Of a DNA stretch of 43,912 nucleotides, positions 8,489 to 17,983 are shown in pieces (position 1 is the first letter of the stretch; every line of letters begins with the position of its first letter). The translations under genes were made by a program, and so were the position numbers. The notes beneath the pieces are model-generated. The model ran no database searches. It saw nothing but the letters and a program-made list of their open reading frames with translations, and was not told the origin of the DNA. Source of the stretch: an uncultured Paracoccaceae bacterium. Lineage in GTDB: Bacteria; Pseudomonadota; Alphaproteobacteria; Rhodobacterales; Rhodobacteraceae. The stretch lies in the NCBI GenBank assembly GCA_937916485.1, contig CALFSV010000285.1:1-43912 (forward strand). Direction: 5' to 3'.

Positions 8489-10429
8489 GTGGAAATTTGT
8501 CGGCATGAAGAGCCCCGCGGTTTTGGGTTGGCCGTGACAACACAAACAGCTGGTAAGCGCCGCTATATCGATGAGATTGACGCCCTGCGTGCTTTGGCCG
8601 TCCTGCTGGTCGTCCTGTTTCACGCTTATCCAGACTCTGTCCCCGGTGGATTCATCGGGGTGGACGTCTTTTTCGTCATCTCGGGTTTTGTGATCGCGCG
8701 CGCCTATCTGCCCGACCTTCTTGCAAGGCGCATAACGTTGGGGGCGTTCTGGGCGGCACGGTTTCGGCGGCTTTCGCCCGCACTCTTGCTGATGCTGGCT
8801 GTGGTGACGGTTGCAGCACTATGGATCATTCATCCCGACAAGCTGATTAAATACAGCGAGACCCTTCTGGCACAGCCTTTCTACCTGCAAAACTTTGTCT
8901 TCTGGGAAGAGGGCGATTATTTTGCCGACGCCCTGACGCGCCCGCTGCTGCACACTTGGAGCCTGGCGGTCGAAGAACAGTTCTACCTGTTCATCGGGCT
9001 GGCAGTGCTGGTCTTTCGTTTTGCACCAAGGCTGTTTTTGCCGGTTCTTGCCCTTGTTTCGATGGCCTCGCTGATCGCCGCCATCTACATCGCCCCTCAA
9101 TCGCCCAAGACCGTGTTCTACATGCTGCCAACCCGGCTTTGGCAATTGTCGCTTGGCATCTTTGCTGCCTATGCCGCGCAGTCGATCGGGCGGCGCGGGG
9201 CAGGACTAAATCACGCAATCGTCGCCATCTGCTTTGGCGTCATCGCCGTCAATGGCTTTGCCTTCAGCGAAGCAAGCCCCTTTCCGGGCCCCCACGCCTT
9301 TCTCACCTGTGGAGCGACGGCGGTCGCATTGATTGCCCTTGATGCCCAGACCCGATCCTTCAGCCCGCTGATGTTCGCGCCTTTGCGCTACGTCGGGCGA
9401 ATTTCCTACGGCTTTTATCTTTGGCATTGGCCGCCAATCTCTCTTTGGTTTCTGGCAACACAATCAAAACCCACGCCCCTCGTTGCGACACTTCTAATGG
9501 TCCTTGCGTTTGGCATGGCCGCGACAAGCTATCATTTGGTCGAACGGCCAATCAGAGAGAGGCGGGCCTTGCCTACAATCGTGGCCCTTCGTCGGTTCGT
9601 GCTAGGGGGGATGGCAATGGTCGTATTGGTATCCGTCACGATCGTCGGGACAAACGGCGCACTTCCTCTGTACCCTAAAGAGATGCGCCCCTTCTTTCTT
9701 GCCGCCAAGGAGAGAGGGCCGTTTCGATGCCCCATCAGCTTTCGCCTGCGCGACCCTGAGGCCGAGTTGTGCCCACTCACAGAAGATCGTGGAGAATTGG
9801 GCATTCTGGTCCTTGGGGACTCTCACGCTGATATGCTGGACGAGATGCTTGCAGATATTGCGGACACATTGGACCAGCCAATCTTCCTGACAGTGCGAAA
9901 CTGCGACTATGGGTACTTTGGTCAATCCTCTTTTTGCAGCGACCAGATCCTGACAGAGGTGATCGAAACAGCGAAACGCAGCGGCATTTCCACGGTCCTC
10001 GCAATCTCGCTATGGCCCGAGGACCTGAGTTACGACGCCCTCGTGGAGGAGACAGCATTGCTGGTTGATGCGGACTTGCGCCTTGTGATCATGGAATCCG
10101 TGCCGTCGGACCCCAGTCTGAACCCCATCAGACGGGCAAGGACAGCCCTTGAAACCGGGACGGCGCCGTCGCTCGTCGGCCTTCCAGTCGAAGTCTATCA
10201 AGAGCAGACCCTGTCCCAGCGCGCCGCATTCGCAGCCCTGGCAGAACGGTTTCCGGACCACGTGATGGTCCTTAGCCCACAGCCATATTTTTGCGACGAC
10301 GACGCTTGTCGTTTTCACACCGATGGTCTGCCAAACTATCGTGACAGGAGCCATCTGACGAGGGCAGGCCGCGAAAACCTAAGGCCGATGTTCCGCGATT
10401 TGTTTGAACATCTCCGCGATGGACCTTGA
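8489..10429 (+). CDS. OafA/YrhL-type acyltransferase with C-terminal SGNH domain
   Basis: The 646-aa protein joins a membrane acyltransferase-3 domain (about residues 25-360, some ten hydrophobic segments) to a periplasmic SGNH hydrolase-like domain (about 430-640). Proteins of this type move acetyl groups onto surface polysaccharide, lipopolysaccharide or peptidoglycan. Visible motifs are the DEIDALRALAV start, the FHAYP histidine, GVDVFFVISGF and HTWSLAVEEQFYL in the first domain. In the second, GDSHAD carries the nucleophile Ser445, and Asp619-x-x-His622 complete the triad. The start is either GTG 8489 or GTG 8534; the second places the domain nearer the N-terminus and residue numbers would fall by 15. 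No polysaccharide genes lie nearby, so the target is unknown. Confidence 0.92.
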   Translation: MEICRHEEPRGFGLAVTTQTAGKRRYIDEIDALRALAVLLVVLFHAYPDSVPGGFIGVDVFFVISGFVIARAYLPDLLARRITLGAFWAARFRRLSPALLLMLAVVTVAALWIIHPDKLIKYSETLLAQPFYLQNFVFWEEGDYFADALTRPLLHTWSLAVEEQFYLFIGLAVLVFRFAPRLFLPVLALVSMASLIAAIYIAPQSPKTVFYMLPTRLWQLSLGIFAAYAAQSIGRRGAGLNHAIVAICFGVIAVNGFAFSEASPFPGPHAFLTCGATAVALIALDAQTRSFSPLMFAPLRYVGRISYGFYLWHWPPISLWFLATQSKPTPLVATLLMVLAFGMAATSYHLVERPIRERRALPTIVALRRFVLGGMAMVVLVSVTIVGTNGALPLYPKEMRPFFLAAKERGPFRCPISFRLRDPEAELCPLTEDRGELGILVLGDSHADMLDEMLADIADTLDQPIFLTVRNCDYGYFGQSSFCSDQILTEVIETAKRSGISTVLAISLWPEDLSYDALVEETALLVDADLRLVIMESVPSDPSLNPIRRARTALETGTAPSLVGLPVEVYQEQTLSQRAAFAALAERFPDHVMVLSPQPYFCDDDACRFHTDGLPNYRDRSHLTRAGRENLRPMFRDLFEHLRDGP

Positions 10430-10792
10430 GGGCAGCACCATCTGCCCGTGCGTGCTATTGAGGTTTTGAGATTCGATGGTTGTGCCCGGCGCTGGGCCTT
10501 GGGGCATATGTCGCCCTTCTTTGCGCCGGCGTCGTGATTCCGGCTCCGCAAGGAGTTGCCATCTTGAGCAACCCATTCGGGCCGATGGACGCAAAGATAA
10601 CCCATCTGGACCCATTCCGACTGGGAACGCAGTCCCTCGAGCCTTGCCAACTTCAAGATCATCAACGCAGCGGCGATTCCGGATTGGCGCAGCACAAGCG
10701 ACAGCTTTACGGTCCAAGCTGAAACTGGGGCAAGTTTGTCTGAGGTCACCTAAATCCTTGTTTCAGGGCGGGGATTGGACATAACACAATGT
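10430..10792. other. 363-base gap upstream of the LysR gene, with orphan protein-like frame
   Basis: No intact gene is visible. On the plus strand the frame 10601-10753 is open for 50 codons and its product reads like real protein (a Trp-Thr-His-Ser-Asp-Trp start, then FKIINAAAIPDW and SFTVQAETGASLSEV), but it has no start codon and a TAA lies just upstream at 10598-10600. It is probably the tail of a lost gene. The LysR promoter must lie within the last 100 bases; I cannot define it. Confidence 0.4.
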
Positions 10793-11725
10793 ATGCCACT
10801 CCGTTTTACCTTCAGACAGTTGGAATACATGGTTGCCGTCGGCGACGCTGGGACCATTGCGCTGGCCTCGCAACGGATCAACGTGTCCTCCCCGTCGATC
10901 TCTGCCGCGATCAGCCAGCTTGAGCGGGAATTCGGTATTCAGCTTTTCGTCCGCCATCACGCGCAAGGGCTGACGCTGACGCCGGGTGGGCAACGCATCT
11001 TCAATGAAGCCAAGCGCATTCTGGACAGTGCAGCCGCGCTGAACGAGATGGCGGGCGTCATCTCCAACAAGGCGCGGGGGCCCATCTCGATCGGGGCCTT
11101 GAACACTGTCGCGCCGCTGCTGAGCGCAGCAATTCGCCGGTCGTTTGAGACCGCATACCCTGACGCCAACGTTTCGCTGCGCGAAGGCCATCAGGTCGAT
11201 CTGTTGCGGATGCTGGGGCGGGCCGAAATCGACGTGGCGATCACCTATGATCTGGAAATCCCCAAGGACATCTCGTTCGAACCGCTGATCACTTTGCCGC
11301 CCTATGTCATGCTCGCCCATGATCACCCTCTGGCCGAGAATGACGCCGTGACGCTTGAGGACCTTGAGTCTGAGCCGATGGTTCTTTTGGATATGCCGCT
11401 AAGTCGCGACTACTTTTTGTCGATGTTCCAGATCGAAGGGCGTCGACCGACAATCGCTGAACGCACCTCGGACCTATCGGTCGCACGTAGCCTTGTCGCC
11501 AACGGCTTTGGATTTGGCCTGATCAACATGCCGACCAAGACCGCCCTTGCCCCGGATGGTGAACGGCTGGCCTTTCTGCCCCTGTCGGGGGAGCACCGCC
11601 CAATGGTTCTGGGACTGGCCACCAAAAGGTCCGAACATCGGTCGCGCATCGTCAGCGCCTTTTGCGACCACCTTCAGAGCAGCGCCCAAAAAGGCGACCT
11701 CCCGGGCCTTGCCAAACGGGCTTAG
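10793..11725 (+). CDS. LysR family transcriptional regulator
   Basis: The 310-aa protein has a winged helix-turn-helix at about residues 6-64 (FTFRQLEYMVAVGDAG, then SSPSISAAISQLEREFG) and a periplasmic-binding-protein-like effector domain from about 90 to 300. LysR regulators usually bind T-N11-A palindromes and respond to a pathway metabolite. I chose the ATG at 10793 because it fits the family N-terminus; a TTG at 10775 in the same frame would add six residues. It converges with the M20 deacetylase gene and overlaps it by four bases. A T-N11-A box lies in the divergent space between that deacetylase and the amine dehydrogenase operon, so control of both is likely. Confidence 0.93.
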   Translation: MPLRFTFRQLEYMVAVGDAGTIALASQRINVSSPSISAAISQLEREFGIQLFVRHHAQGLTLTPGGQRIFNEAKRILDSAAALNEMAGVISNKARGPISIGALNTVAPLLSAAIRRSFETAYPDANVSLREGHQVDLLRMLGRAEIDVAITYDLEIPKDISFEPLITLPPYVMLAHDHPLAENDAVTLEDLESEPMVLLDMPLSRDYFLSMFQIEGRRPTIAERTSDLSVARSLVANGFGFGLINMPTKTALAPDGERLAFLPLSGEHRPMVLGLATKRSEHRSRIVSAFCDHLQSSAQKGDLPGLAKRA

Positions 11726-12876
11726 ATGCCTGTCCGTAGACGGTCCAGCAAGGCGTCCAGCATGGTGTCGCATTGGGCAAGCTGGTCAAGGCTGATAAAT
11801 TCGTCAGGCTTGTGGCCCTGTGCCATGGAGCCGGGGCCGCAAATCACGGTTGGAACGCCCAGTCGCTGATCAAAAAGACCGCCTTCGGTGCCAAAGGCGA
11901 CCTTGTTCGTCCCGTTCGCCCCAGTCAGGGATTTTACAAAGCTTACGACCTCTGCATCCCGGGCCGTGTCCAATGGGGGGTAGGTATTGGTCACCTCGAT
12001 CTTTATCGCGGCCTCGGGAAAGTCGGGCTGGATAGGGGCGAGGATTTCCTCTGCCGCCAAGGCAAGCTCTTGCAGCAGGGCCTCAGGATCGTCCTGCGCC
12101 AGATTCCGGATTTCAAACGCAAAGGTGCAGTGATTGGGTACGATGTTCAGCGCCACGCCGCCGTTGATGCGCCCGACGTGCAAGGTTGTATAGGGCACGT
12201 CGTAGTCCGGGTCCTTAGGGTAGGACGCCACGATCCGGGCCTGAATGGTGCGGATTGCGCCGATCATGTCCGCAGCCAGATGGATCGCGTTCAATGCCAT
12301 GGGGGCCAGGGCAGAATGCCCTTCCCGCCCGGTAAAGGTCGCCTTCAGGCCGGTCTTGCCCTTGTGCCCGGTGGCAACCGCCATCAGCGTCGGCTCACCT
12401 ACGATGCAGAACCGTGGGCGAAACGGGGCGGCGGCCAGCATGTCGATCATCGACCGGACCCCGACACAACCGATCTCTTCGTCATAGGACAAAGCGATGT
12501 GCAAAGGGGTTGCAAGTTCGGTCTTGCCGGCCTGTGACGCGGTCCGCAGGACGCTGGCGACAAAGCCTTTCATGTCGGCGGTGCCCCGCCCGAAAAGTTT
12601 ACCGTCGGCCTTTGTCATGGCAAAGGGTAGCACGGTCCAGGCCTGACCTTCGACCGGGACCACGTCCGTATGGCCCGACAAAAGGACGCCTGGGCGGTCT
12701 TGCGGCCCAATCGTTGCGTAAAGGTTCGCCTTGCCGCCAGTCGCGTCCGGGATAACCTCGACGACCGCGCCGCAGCTGTTCAAATGTTCGGCGCAATAGT
12801 CGATCAGGGCGCGGTTGGGATCGGCACTGACGGTCGGAAAGGCGATCAGGTCACTTAGAATATCTGCCGTCTGCAT
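11722..12876 (-). CDS. M20 family deacetylase, ArgE-like (acetylornithine deacetylase type)
   Basis: The 384-aa cytoplasmic metallohydrolase is the usual length for ArgE and removes an acyl group from an N-acyl amino acid or related amide. Zinc ligands and catalytic residues are all visible: His69 and Asp71 (SGHTDVVP), Asp101 (GRGTADMKG), Glu133-Glu134 (YDEEIGC), the GEPT stretch near 160 and the C-terminal His in AQGHKPDEF. A dimerisation domain with the GREGHSALAP motif fills the middle. It is divergent from the amine dehydrogenase operon and shares its control region. Because of this setting an N-acetylated amine or diamine intermediate is as plausible a substrate as acetylornithine, so I give no gene symbol. 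Confidence 0.9.
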   Translation of the reverse strand: MQTADILSDLIAFPTVSADPNRALIDYCAEHLNSCGAVVEVIPDATGGKANLYATIGPQDRPGVLLSGHTDVVPVEGQAWTVLPFAMTKADGKLFGRGTADMKGFVASVLRTASQAGKTELATPLHIALSYDEEIGCVGVRSMIDMLAAAPFRPRFCIVGEPTLMAVATGHKGKTGLKATFTGREGHSALAPMALNAIHLAADMIGAIRTIQARIVASYPKDPDYDVPYTTLHVGRINGGVALNIVPNHCTFAFEIRNLAQDDPEALLQELALAAEEILAPIQPDFPEAAIKIEVTNTYPPLDTARDAEVVSFVKSLTGANGTNKVAFGTEGGLFDQRLGVPTVICGPGSMAQGHKPDEFISLDQLAQCDTMLDALLDRLRTGI

Positions 12877-12948
12877 CTGTCCCCCTGTCAGATTTCCAAA
12901 ACGCCTAACATATGCGCAACCGCTGCATCTTCGTGCTTACGGATGTTA

Positions 12949-12969
12949 TGCTTAGTATCGGCCTAAGCA
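12949..12969. promoter_or_regulatory. LysR-type T-N11-A operator
   Basis: TGCTTAG (12949-12955) and CTAAGCA (12963-12969) form a perfect 7-bp inverted repeat around a 7-base spacer. The inner TTAG-N7-CTAA fits the T-N11-A rule for LysR regulators. It lies 72 bases upstream of the M20 gene start and 100 bases upstream of the flavoprotein gene, in the intergenic space shared by these divergent genes. The nearby LysR gene (10793-11725) is the obvious partner. Confidence 0.65.
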
Positions 12970-13069
12970 GAGCTTCCGAACAGGGTGCTTTCGCTTATCA
13001 TTCAAAATTGCTGAACTTGGCTCGATCATCTGCCTTGAGCGCAGTGCCAGTCAAATTGGAATACCTTTG

Positions 13070-15142
13070 ATGAGTCGCGACAGCCGCTACGATATCCTGT
13101 TTGAGCCGATGGCAATTGGACCTGTCATCGCCAAGAACCGGTTCTATCAGGTGCCCCATTGCAATGGGGGCGGCTACCGGGATCCTTCGGCCGCGGCAGA
13201 AATGCGGGGTATCAAGGCCGAAGGCGGCTGGGGCGTCATCTTTACCGAGCAGTGCGAGATGCATCACACCTCGGAAATCACGCCCTTTATCGAGTTGCGC
13301 CTTTGGGACGACCGGGACATCCCGATGATCGCCAAGATGGCCGATCGGATGAAGGAGCACGGCGCGCTTGCCGGTATTCAGCTGGCCTATTCCGGCATCA
13401 ACGGGCCAAACCTTTACACCAAAGAGGTCCCGCTTGCCCCGTCGGCTATGCCGATCCGCACCTTTACCAATGATCCGGTTCAGGCAAGGGCATTGGACAA
13501 ACAGGACATCAAGGATCTGCGCCGCTGGTTCGTCAACGCGGCCAAGCGGTCGCGCGTCGCGGGGTTTGACCTGATTTGCCTTTACGGTGCCCATGGCTTT
13601 GGCATTTTTCAGCACTTTCTGTCGACGGCGACGAACCACCGCACCGATGAATATGGTGGGTCACTGGAAAACCGTGCGCGGTTCGTGCGCGAAGTGGTCG
13701 AGGATGTCCGCAACGCAGTGGGCGACACGATGGGGCTGACCCTCAGGCTGTCGCTGGATGAAATGCTGGGTGATCTAGGTTTTGCCAACTCAGAGGTCCG
13801 CGACTTTGTCGAGATGCACAAGGACCTGCCCGACCTTTGGGACCTTGCCCATGGATCGTGGGAGGATTGCTCCGGCCCGTCACGGTTCAAGGAAGAGGCG
13901 GCACAGTTTGAACTGGTAACCGGGATCAAGGCCCTTACCTCGAAGCCGGTCGTTGGGGTCGGCCGCTTTACCAGTCCGGACGTGATGGTCAAACAGATCA
14001 CGTCTGGCACACTGGATTTCATCGGCTGCGCCCGGCCTTCAATCGCCGATCCGTTCCTGCCCCGAAAGGTCGAGGAAGGCCGGATAGAGGACATCCGCGA
14101 GTGTATCGGCTGCAACATCTGCATCACCGGCGACATGACCATGTCGATCAGCCGCTGCACCCAAAACCCCACATTCATGGAAGAATGGCGCAAGGGCTGG
14201 CATCCCGAACGGATCAGCTCCAAGGGCGCTTCGTCCAACGTCCTGATCGTGGGGGCAGGGCCGGCGGGGCTGGAAGCTGCCCGGGCCTGTGCAGAGCGAG
14301 GCTACGACGTGGCCTTGGCCGAGGCCGGTGATGCGCTTGGCGGTCGGGTTGCGCGCGAGCGGCTGTTGCCGGGGCTGTCGGCCTGGGGCCGGGTCGTCGA
14401 CTATCGGGACTATCAACTGTCGCAAAAGCCGAATGTCGAAACCTATTTTGCGTCCCGCCTCAGCGCAGATCAGATCCTTGAGTTTGGGTTTGAGAATGTC
14501 TGTATCGCAACTGGATCGCATTGGCGGGCGGATGGTGTGTCGCGTCAGCATGTCGTGCCAATGTCCATTGATCCGGCTATGCCGGTCTTTACCCCCGACG
14601 ATCTGATGGCTGGCAGGATGCCAAGCGGGGCTGTCACCATCTACGATGATGATCACTATTACATGGGCGGGGTTCTGGCCGAGTTGTTGGTGCAGAAGGG
14701 CTGTCAGGTGACCATCGTGACGCCATGCGCCTATGTCTCGGACTGGACGAACAACACGCTTGAACAGGCAACGATCCACAGGCGCCTTGTTGAAATGGGT
14801 GTAGACATTCAATTGAACCGCGGCGTCGTGGCCATCGGCAAAGGCACGGTGACCACCAATTGCACCTACACCGACCGGACCTGCGAACAGCCGACAGACG
14901 CCGTTGTCATCGTCGCCTCGCGGCTTGCCGACGATGCTGTTTATACGGCCCTGAAATCCCGTCAGTCAGAATGGGCGGATGCGGGCATCAGATCGGTCAA
15001 GCTGATCGGTGATGCCAATGCCCCCGGCCCCATCGCCTGGGCAACCTATGCGGGGCATCGCTACGCCCGAGAACTTGACGAGGACCCGATCGGGGACGCG
15101 CTGCCGTTTCGGCGGGAAATCGCAGAACTGGCGGTGGATTGA
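13070..15142 (+). CDS. Iron-sulfur flavoprotein amine dehydrogenase (TMADH/histamine dehydrogenase family)
   Basis: The 690-aa protein has an N-terminal FMN TIM barrel (1-340), a 4Fe-4S site and C-terminal dinucleotide-binding domains ([10 protein letters not shown] near 395). The cluster cysteines are Cys345, Cys348, Cys351 and Cys363. Cys31 in QVPHCNGGG lies where trimethylamine dehydrogenase attaches FMN covalently, and the YGAH motif near 170 keeps its Tyr and His. The trimethylamine bowl (Tyr60, Trp264, Trp355) is here Gln61, Trp264 and Asp355, which is the set I recall for histamine dehydrogenase. Such enzymes oxidatively deaminate amines and pass electrons to an electron-transfer flavoprotein. 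The ATG at 13070 has only a weak ribosome binding site. Its stop overlaps the next start (TGATG), so it leads the importer operon. The substrate is probably a primary amine; histamine itself is unproven. Confidence 0.9.
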   Translation: MSRDSRYDILFEPMAIGPVIAKNRFYQVPHCNGGGYRDPSAAAEMRGIKAEGGWGVIFTEQCEMHHTSEITPFIELRLWDDRDIPMIAKMADRMKEHGALAGIQLAYSGINGPNLYTKEVPLAPSAMPIRTFTNDPVQARALDKQDIKDLRRWFVNAAKRSRVAGFDLICLYGAHGFGIFQHFLSTATNHRTDEYGGSLENRARFVREVVEDVRNAVGDTMGLTLRLSLDEMLGDLGFANSEVRDFVEMHKDLPDLWDLAHGSWEDCSGPSRFKEEAAQFELVTGIKALTSKPVVGVGRFTSPDVMVKQITSGTLDFIGCARPSIADPFLPRKVEEGRIEDIRECIGCNICITGDMTMSISRCTQNPTFMEEWRKGWHPERISSKGASSNVLIVGAGPAGLEAARACAERGYDVALAEAGDALGGRVARERLLPGLSAWGRVVDYRDYQLSQKPNVETYFASRLSADQILEFGFENVCIATGSHWRADGVSRQHVVPMSIDPAMPVFTPDDLMAGRMPSGAVTIYDDDHYYMGGVLAELLVQKGCQVTIVTPCAYVSDWTNNTLEQATIHRRLVEMGVDIQLNRGVVAIGKGTVTTNCTYTDRTCEQPTDAVVIVASRLADDAVYTALKSRQSEWADAGIRSVKLIGDANAPGPIAWATYAGHRYARELDEDPIGDALPFRREIAELAVD

Positions 15143-16218
15143 TGACCTCTGCCATTGCCCTCAACGGTGTCCGCAAGGACTTTGGCACCTTCACCGCTCT
15201 TAGCAATGTGTCCTTCGACATCAAGGACAATGAGTTCTTCACTCTGCTTGGCCCATCAGGCTGTGGCAAGACAACGCTTCTGCGCCTCATTGCGGGGTTT
15301 GAGGACACAACGGCTGGCACCATTCATCTGTATGGAGAAGAGATCGAGAACCTCCCGCCTAACAAGCGGCCGGTCAATACGGTGTTTCAGAACTACGCCC
15401 TGTTTCCCCATATGAACGTGGCCGAGAATATCGGCTTTGCACTCAAGATGCTGGGCTGGACCAAGACCGACATAACCCTTCGCGTGGCCGAGATGGTCGA
15501 GATGGTGCAACTTGGACAGTTTGTGCACCGCAAGCCAAGCCAGCTGTCCGGTGGCCAGCAGCAGCGCGTGGCCCTCGCCCGCGCCATGGCCCCAAAGCCC
15601 AAGGTCCTGTTGCTGGACGAACCGCTCTCGGCGCTTGACCTCAAACTGCGGCAGGAAATGCGGACCGAGTTGAAGCGCCTTCAGCGCGAAACCGGCATCA
15701 CCTTCATCTTTGTGACTCACGATCAGGAAGAGGCCCTGTCGATGTCGGACCGGATTGCGGTCATGTCGTCAGGTGCCGTGCAGCAGATCGGTAGCCCCAA
15801 CCAGATTTACGAAAACCCGGCCAACCGTTTTGTCGCGGATTTCATTGGTGAGACAAACCTGATCGCATCCCGCGTGGACACTGCCGATGGGATGAACGTC
15901 GTTTGCAGCCTTGCCGATGGAGAGGTTTTGACGGCGCTCGCCAACAGCCCGCTTGGGCCGGGCACAACCGGTGTCGTCTCAATCCGGCCAGAAAGCCTGA
16001 CGGTGACCAAAACCGCACCCAAGGGAGAAAGCCTGCGCGGCACATTGGGCGATGCTGTCTATCTTGGCACGGACACCCAGTACACCGTCCAGCTTGCCAA
16101 GGAATTGACGCTCAAGGTGCGTATGCAGAACCAGTTCATCGCAAGCCAGGCTCTGGCCAAGGGGGACCCCGTCTTCGTCAGCATCGCTGACGGTGCCGCG
16201 CGGTTTCTGGTGGACTGA
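15142..16218 (+). CDS. Polyamine-type ABC importer ATPase (PotA family)
   Basis: This 358-aa cytoplasmic ATPase drives uptake through the two permeases encoded next. Walker A is GPSGCGKTT at 37-45, the signature LSGGQ at 135-139 and Walker B LLLDE at about 156-160, followed by the switch histidine in [11 protein letters not shown]-terminal regulatory TOBE-like domain occupies about residues 240-355. [14 protein letters not shown] and the [12 protein letters not shown] linker are typical of the spermidine/putrescine branch. The ATG at 15142 shares bases with the flavoprotein stop, and its own stop overlaps the next gene in the same TGATG manner, so translation is coupled along the operon. Confidence 0.93.
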   Translation: MTSAIALNGVRKDFGTFTALSNVSFDIKDNEFFTLLGPSGCGKTTLLRLIAGFEDTTAGTIHLYGEEIENLPPNKRPVNTVFQNYALFPHMNVAENIGFALKMLGWTKTDITLRVAEMVEMVQLGQFVHRKPSQLSGGQQQRVALARAMAPKPKVLLLDEPLSALDLKLRQEMRTELKRLQRETGITFIFVTHDQEEALSMSDRIAVMSSGAVQQIGSPNQIYENPANRFVADFIGETNLIASRVDTADGMNVVCSLADGEVLTALANSPLGPGTTGVVSIRPESLTVTKTAPKGESLRGTLGDAVYLGTDTQYTVQLAKELTLKVRMQNQFIASQALAKGDPVFVSIADGAARFLVD

Positions 16219-17135
16219 TGGCCGCAGGAACCGGCAGCGGGCGCACGGTTTCGGCAACCTTCTCGCCGGTGCGGGGATGGCTGCTTCTACCAAGCTGGCT
16301 GGTGATCGGGATTTTTCTGCTCGTTCCGGTTCTGTTGATGCTGGTCTACTCGTTTCTGACCAAGGAATTCCGCGGCGGCGTGATCTGGGAGTTTTCGCTT
16401 GCGGCCTATGACCAGTTCGTCTTTGACCGGGGGCTGTTCGGGGATGACCCGCCCAAGATCGAATGGGCCTATATCACGATCTTCGTCCGTTCGATCCTGC
16501 AGGCCCTTGGGGCGACAGTGCTGTGCCTGCTGATCGGCTTTCCCACCGCCTATTTCATCGCAACCCGCCCGGCCAATACCCGCGCCATCTGGCTGTTTCT
16601 GGTGACCATTCCCTATTGGGTCAACCTGCTGATCCGCACGGTGTCGATGAAGTTCCTGATCCGCGACAACGGGCCTTTGAACGAGGCCTTGCTGGCCATC
16701 GGGGTCATCGACGCGCCCTTGCAGCTGATCAACACCAATTTCGCCGTGCAGCTGGGGCTGTTCTATTCCTACCTGCCCTTCATGGTCCTGCCGATCTATG
16801 CCTCGGTCGAGCGGTACAACTTTGCCCTGTCCGAGGCCGCCTCGGATCTCTACGCCCCCAAGTGGACAATCCTGCGAAGCATCCTTCTGCCAGTGGTCAA
16901 GCCGGGGATTATCGCAGGTTGCATCCTCGTCTTTGTCCCCTCTCTTGGGGCCTTTCTTGCGCCTGACCTTTTGGGCGGGGCCAAGACGTTCATGATCGGC
17001 TCCCTGATCGAAGAGCAATTCAAGGGCAACGCAGGGAACTGGCCGTTTGGGGCGGCCGCCTCGATGATCCTGCTGAGTATGGTTCTGGTGGTCTTGTTAT
17101 TTTACGCGCGGGCCCAGTCGCGGGAGCAGACGTAA
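16218..17135 (+). CDS. Polyamine-type ABC importer permease (PotB family)
   Basis: The 305-aa inner-membrane subunit has six predicted hydrophobic segments. Its cytoplasmic EAA loop, [20 protein letters not shown], contacts the ATPase. The long first periplasmic loop and the segment [17 protein letters not shown] are characteristic of PotB-type subunits. The start overlaps the ATPase stop and the stop overlaps the PotC-like start, each by one base. Substrate specificity is set by the binding protein two genes on. Confidence 0.93.
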   Translation: MAAGTGSGRTVSATFSPVRGWLLLPSWLVIGIFLLVPVLLMLVYSFLTKEFRGGVIWEFSLAAYDQFVFDRGLFGDDPPKIEWAYITIFVRSILQALGATVLCLLIGFPTAYFIATRPANTRAIWLFLVTIPYWVNLLIRTVSMKFLIRDNGPLNEALLAIGVIDAPLQLINTNFAVQLGLFYSYLPFMVLPIYASVERYNFALSEAASDLYAPKWTILRSILLPVVKPGIIAGCILVFVPSLGAFLAPDLLGGAKTFMIGSLIEEQFKGNAGNWPFGAAASMILLSMVLVVLLFYARAQSREQT

Positions 17136-17953
17136 TGAACCGACGCTTTGACATTAAGCATTATCAGGGGTTCCTTGCGATTACCTGCCTGTGCCTGTTC
17201 ATCCTGTATGCCCCCCTGATCATCGTGATGATCTACAGCTTTAACGACAGCGCCTCGATCACCAATTGGGGTGGGTTCTCTTTGCGCTGGTATGCGGATG
17301 TCTTTACCGGGCCAGAGTCTGAAAAGTTCAAGCTGGCAGCATGGAATTCGTTGTCGATCGCCGTCATGGCCGCGACGGTCGCAACCACTGTCGCCACAGC
17401 CGCAGCGATCGGGATGATCCGGGGCGGACAGTTCCGCGGCAAGTCGGCTTCCTTTGCCCTCATTTCCCTCCCGATCATGGTGCCCGAGATCGTGACGGCG
17501 GTCGCCACGCTGATCTTTTTTTCGACCATCGGGTTCAAGCTGGGGACCCTGTCGATACTCGTCGCGCATATCGTGTTCTGTATTCCCTTTGCCTACCTGC
17601 CGATCTCGGCCCGGTTGCAGGGGATCGAGGCCAGCTATGAAGAGGCCGCACAGGACCTTTACGCCGACCGCTGGCGGACATTCCGCTATGTCCTGATGCC
17701 GATCATGTGGCCTGGAATTCTGTCAGGCTTTCTTCTGGCATTCATCATCTCGCTCGATGATTTCATCATCACCAATTTCATCAAAGGCGCAGGGATCGAA
17801 ACCCTGCCGACCGCGATCTTTGGATCGGTGAAGCAGGGGATCAAGCCCAACATAATGGCCCTGTCCACTCTGCTGCTTCTGTTCTCGATCGCGCTTGTCA
17901 CCTTGTCGTATTTCATCGGCAAGCGGGGGCAGGAACCGTACCCAACGGATTGA
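17135..17953 (+). CDS. Polyamine-type ABC importer permease (PotC family)
   Basis: The 272-aa partner of the PotB-like permease forms the other half of the channel. It shows six hydrophobic segments, the YSFNDS motif after the first one, and the EAA loop [16 protein letters not shown]. The LDDFIITNF motif in segment five is a hallmark of PotC-type subunits. It overlaps the preceding gene by one base. Only 30 bases, with a clear AAGGAG, separate it from the binding protein gene. Confidence 0.93.
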   Translation: MNRRFDIKHYQGFLAITCLCLFILYAPLIIVMIYSFNDSASITNWGGFSLRWYADVFTGPESEKFKLAAWNSLSIAVMAATVATTVATAAAIGMIRGGQFRGKSASFALISLPIMVPEIVTAVATLIFFSTIGFKLGTLSILVAHIVFCIPFAYLPISARLQGIEASYEEAAQDLYADRWRTFRYVLMPIMWPGILSGFLLAFIISLDDFIITNFIKGAGIETLPTAIFGSVKQGIKPNIMALSTLLLLFSIALVTLSYFIGKRGQEPYPTD

Positions 17954-17983
17954 CCCAAACCACGACCCAACAAGGAGAACATT

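Noticed and set aside
10480..10722. Longer open frames over the gap before the LysR gene
   Set aside because: Their translations look random (Arg/Ser/Pro-rich). Only the 50-codon stretch in another phase looks like protein.
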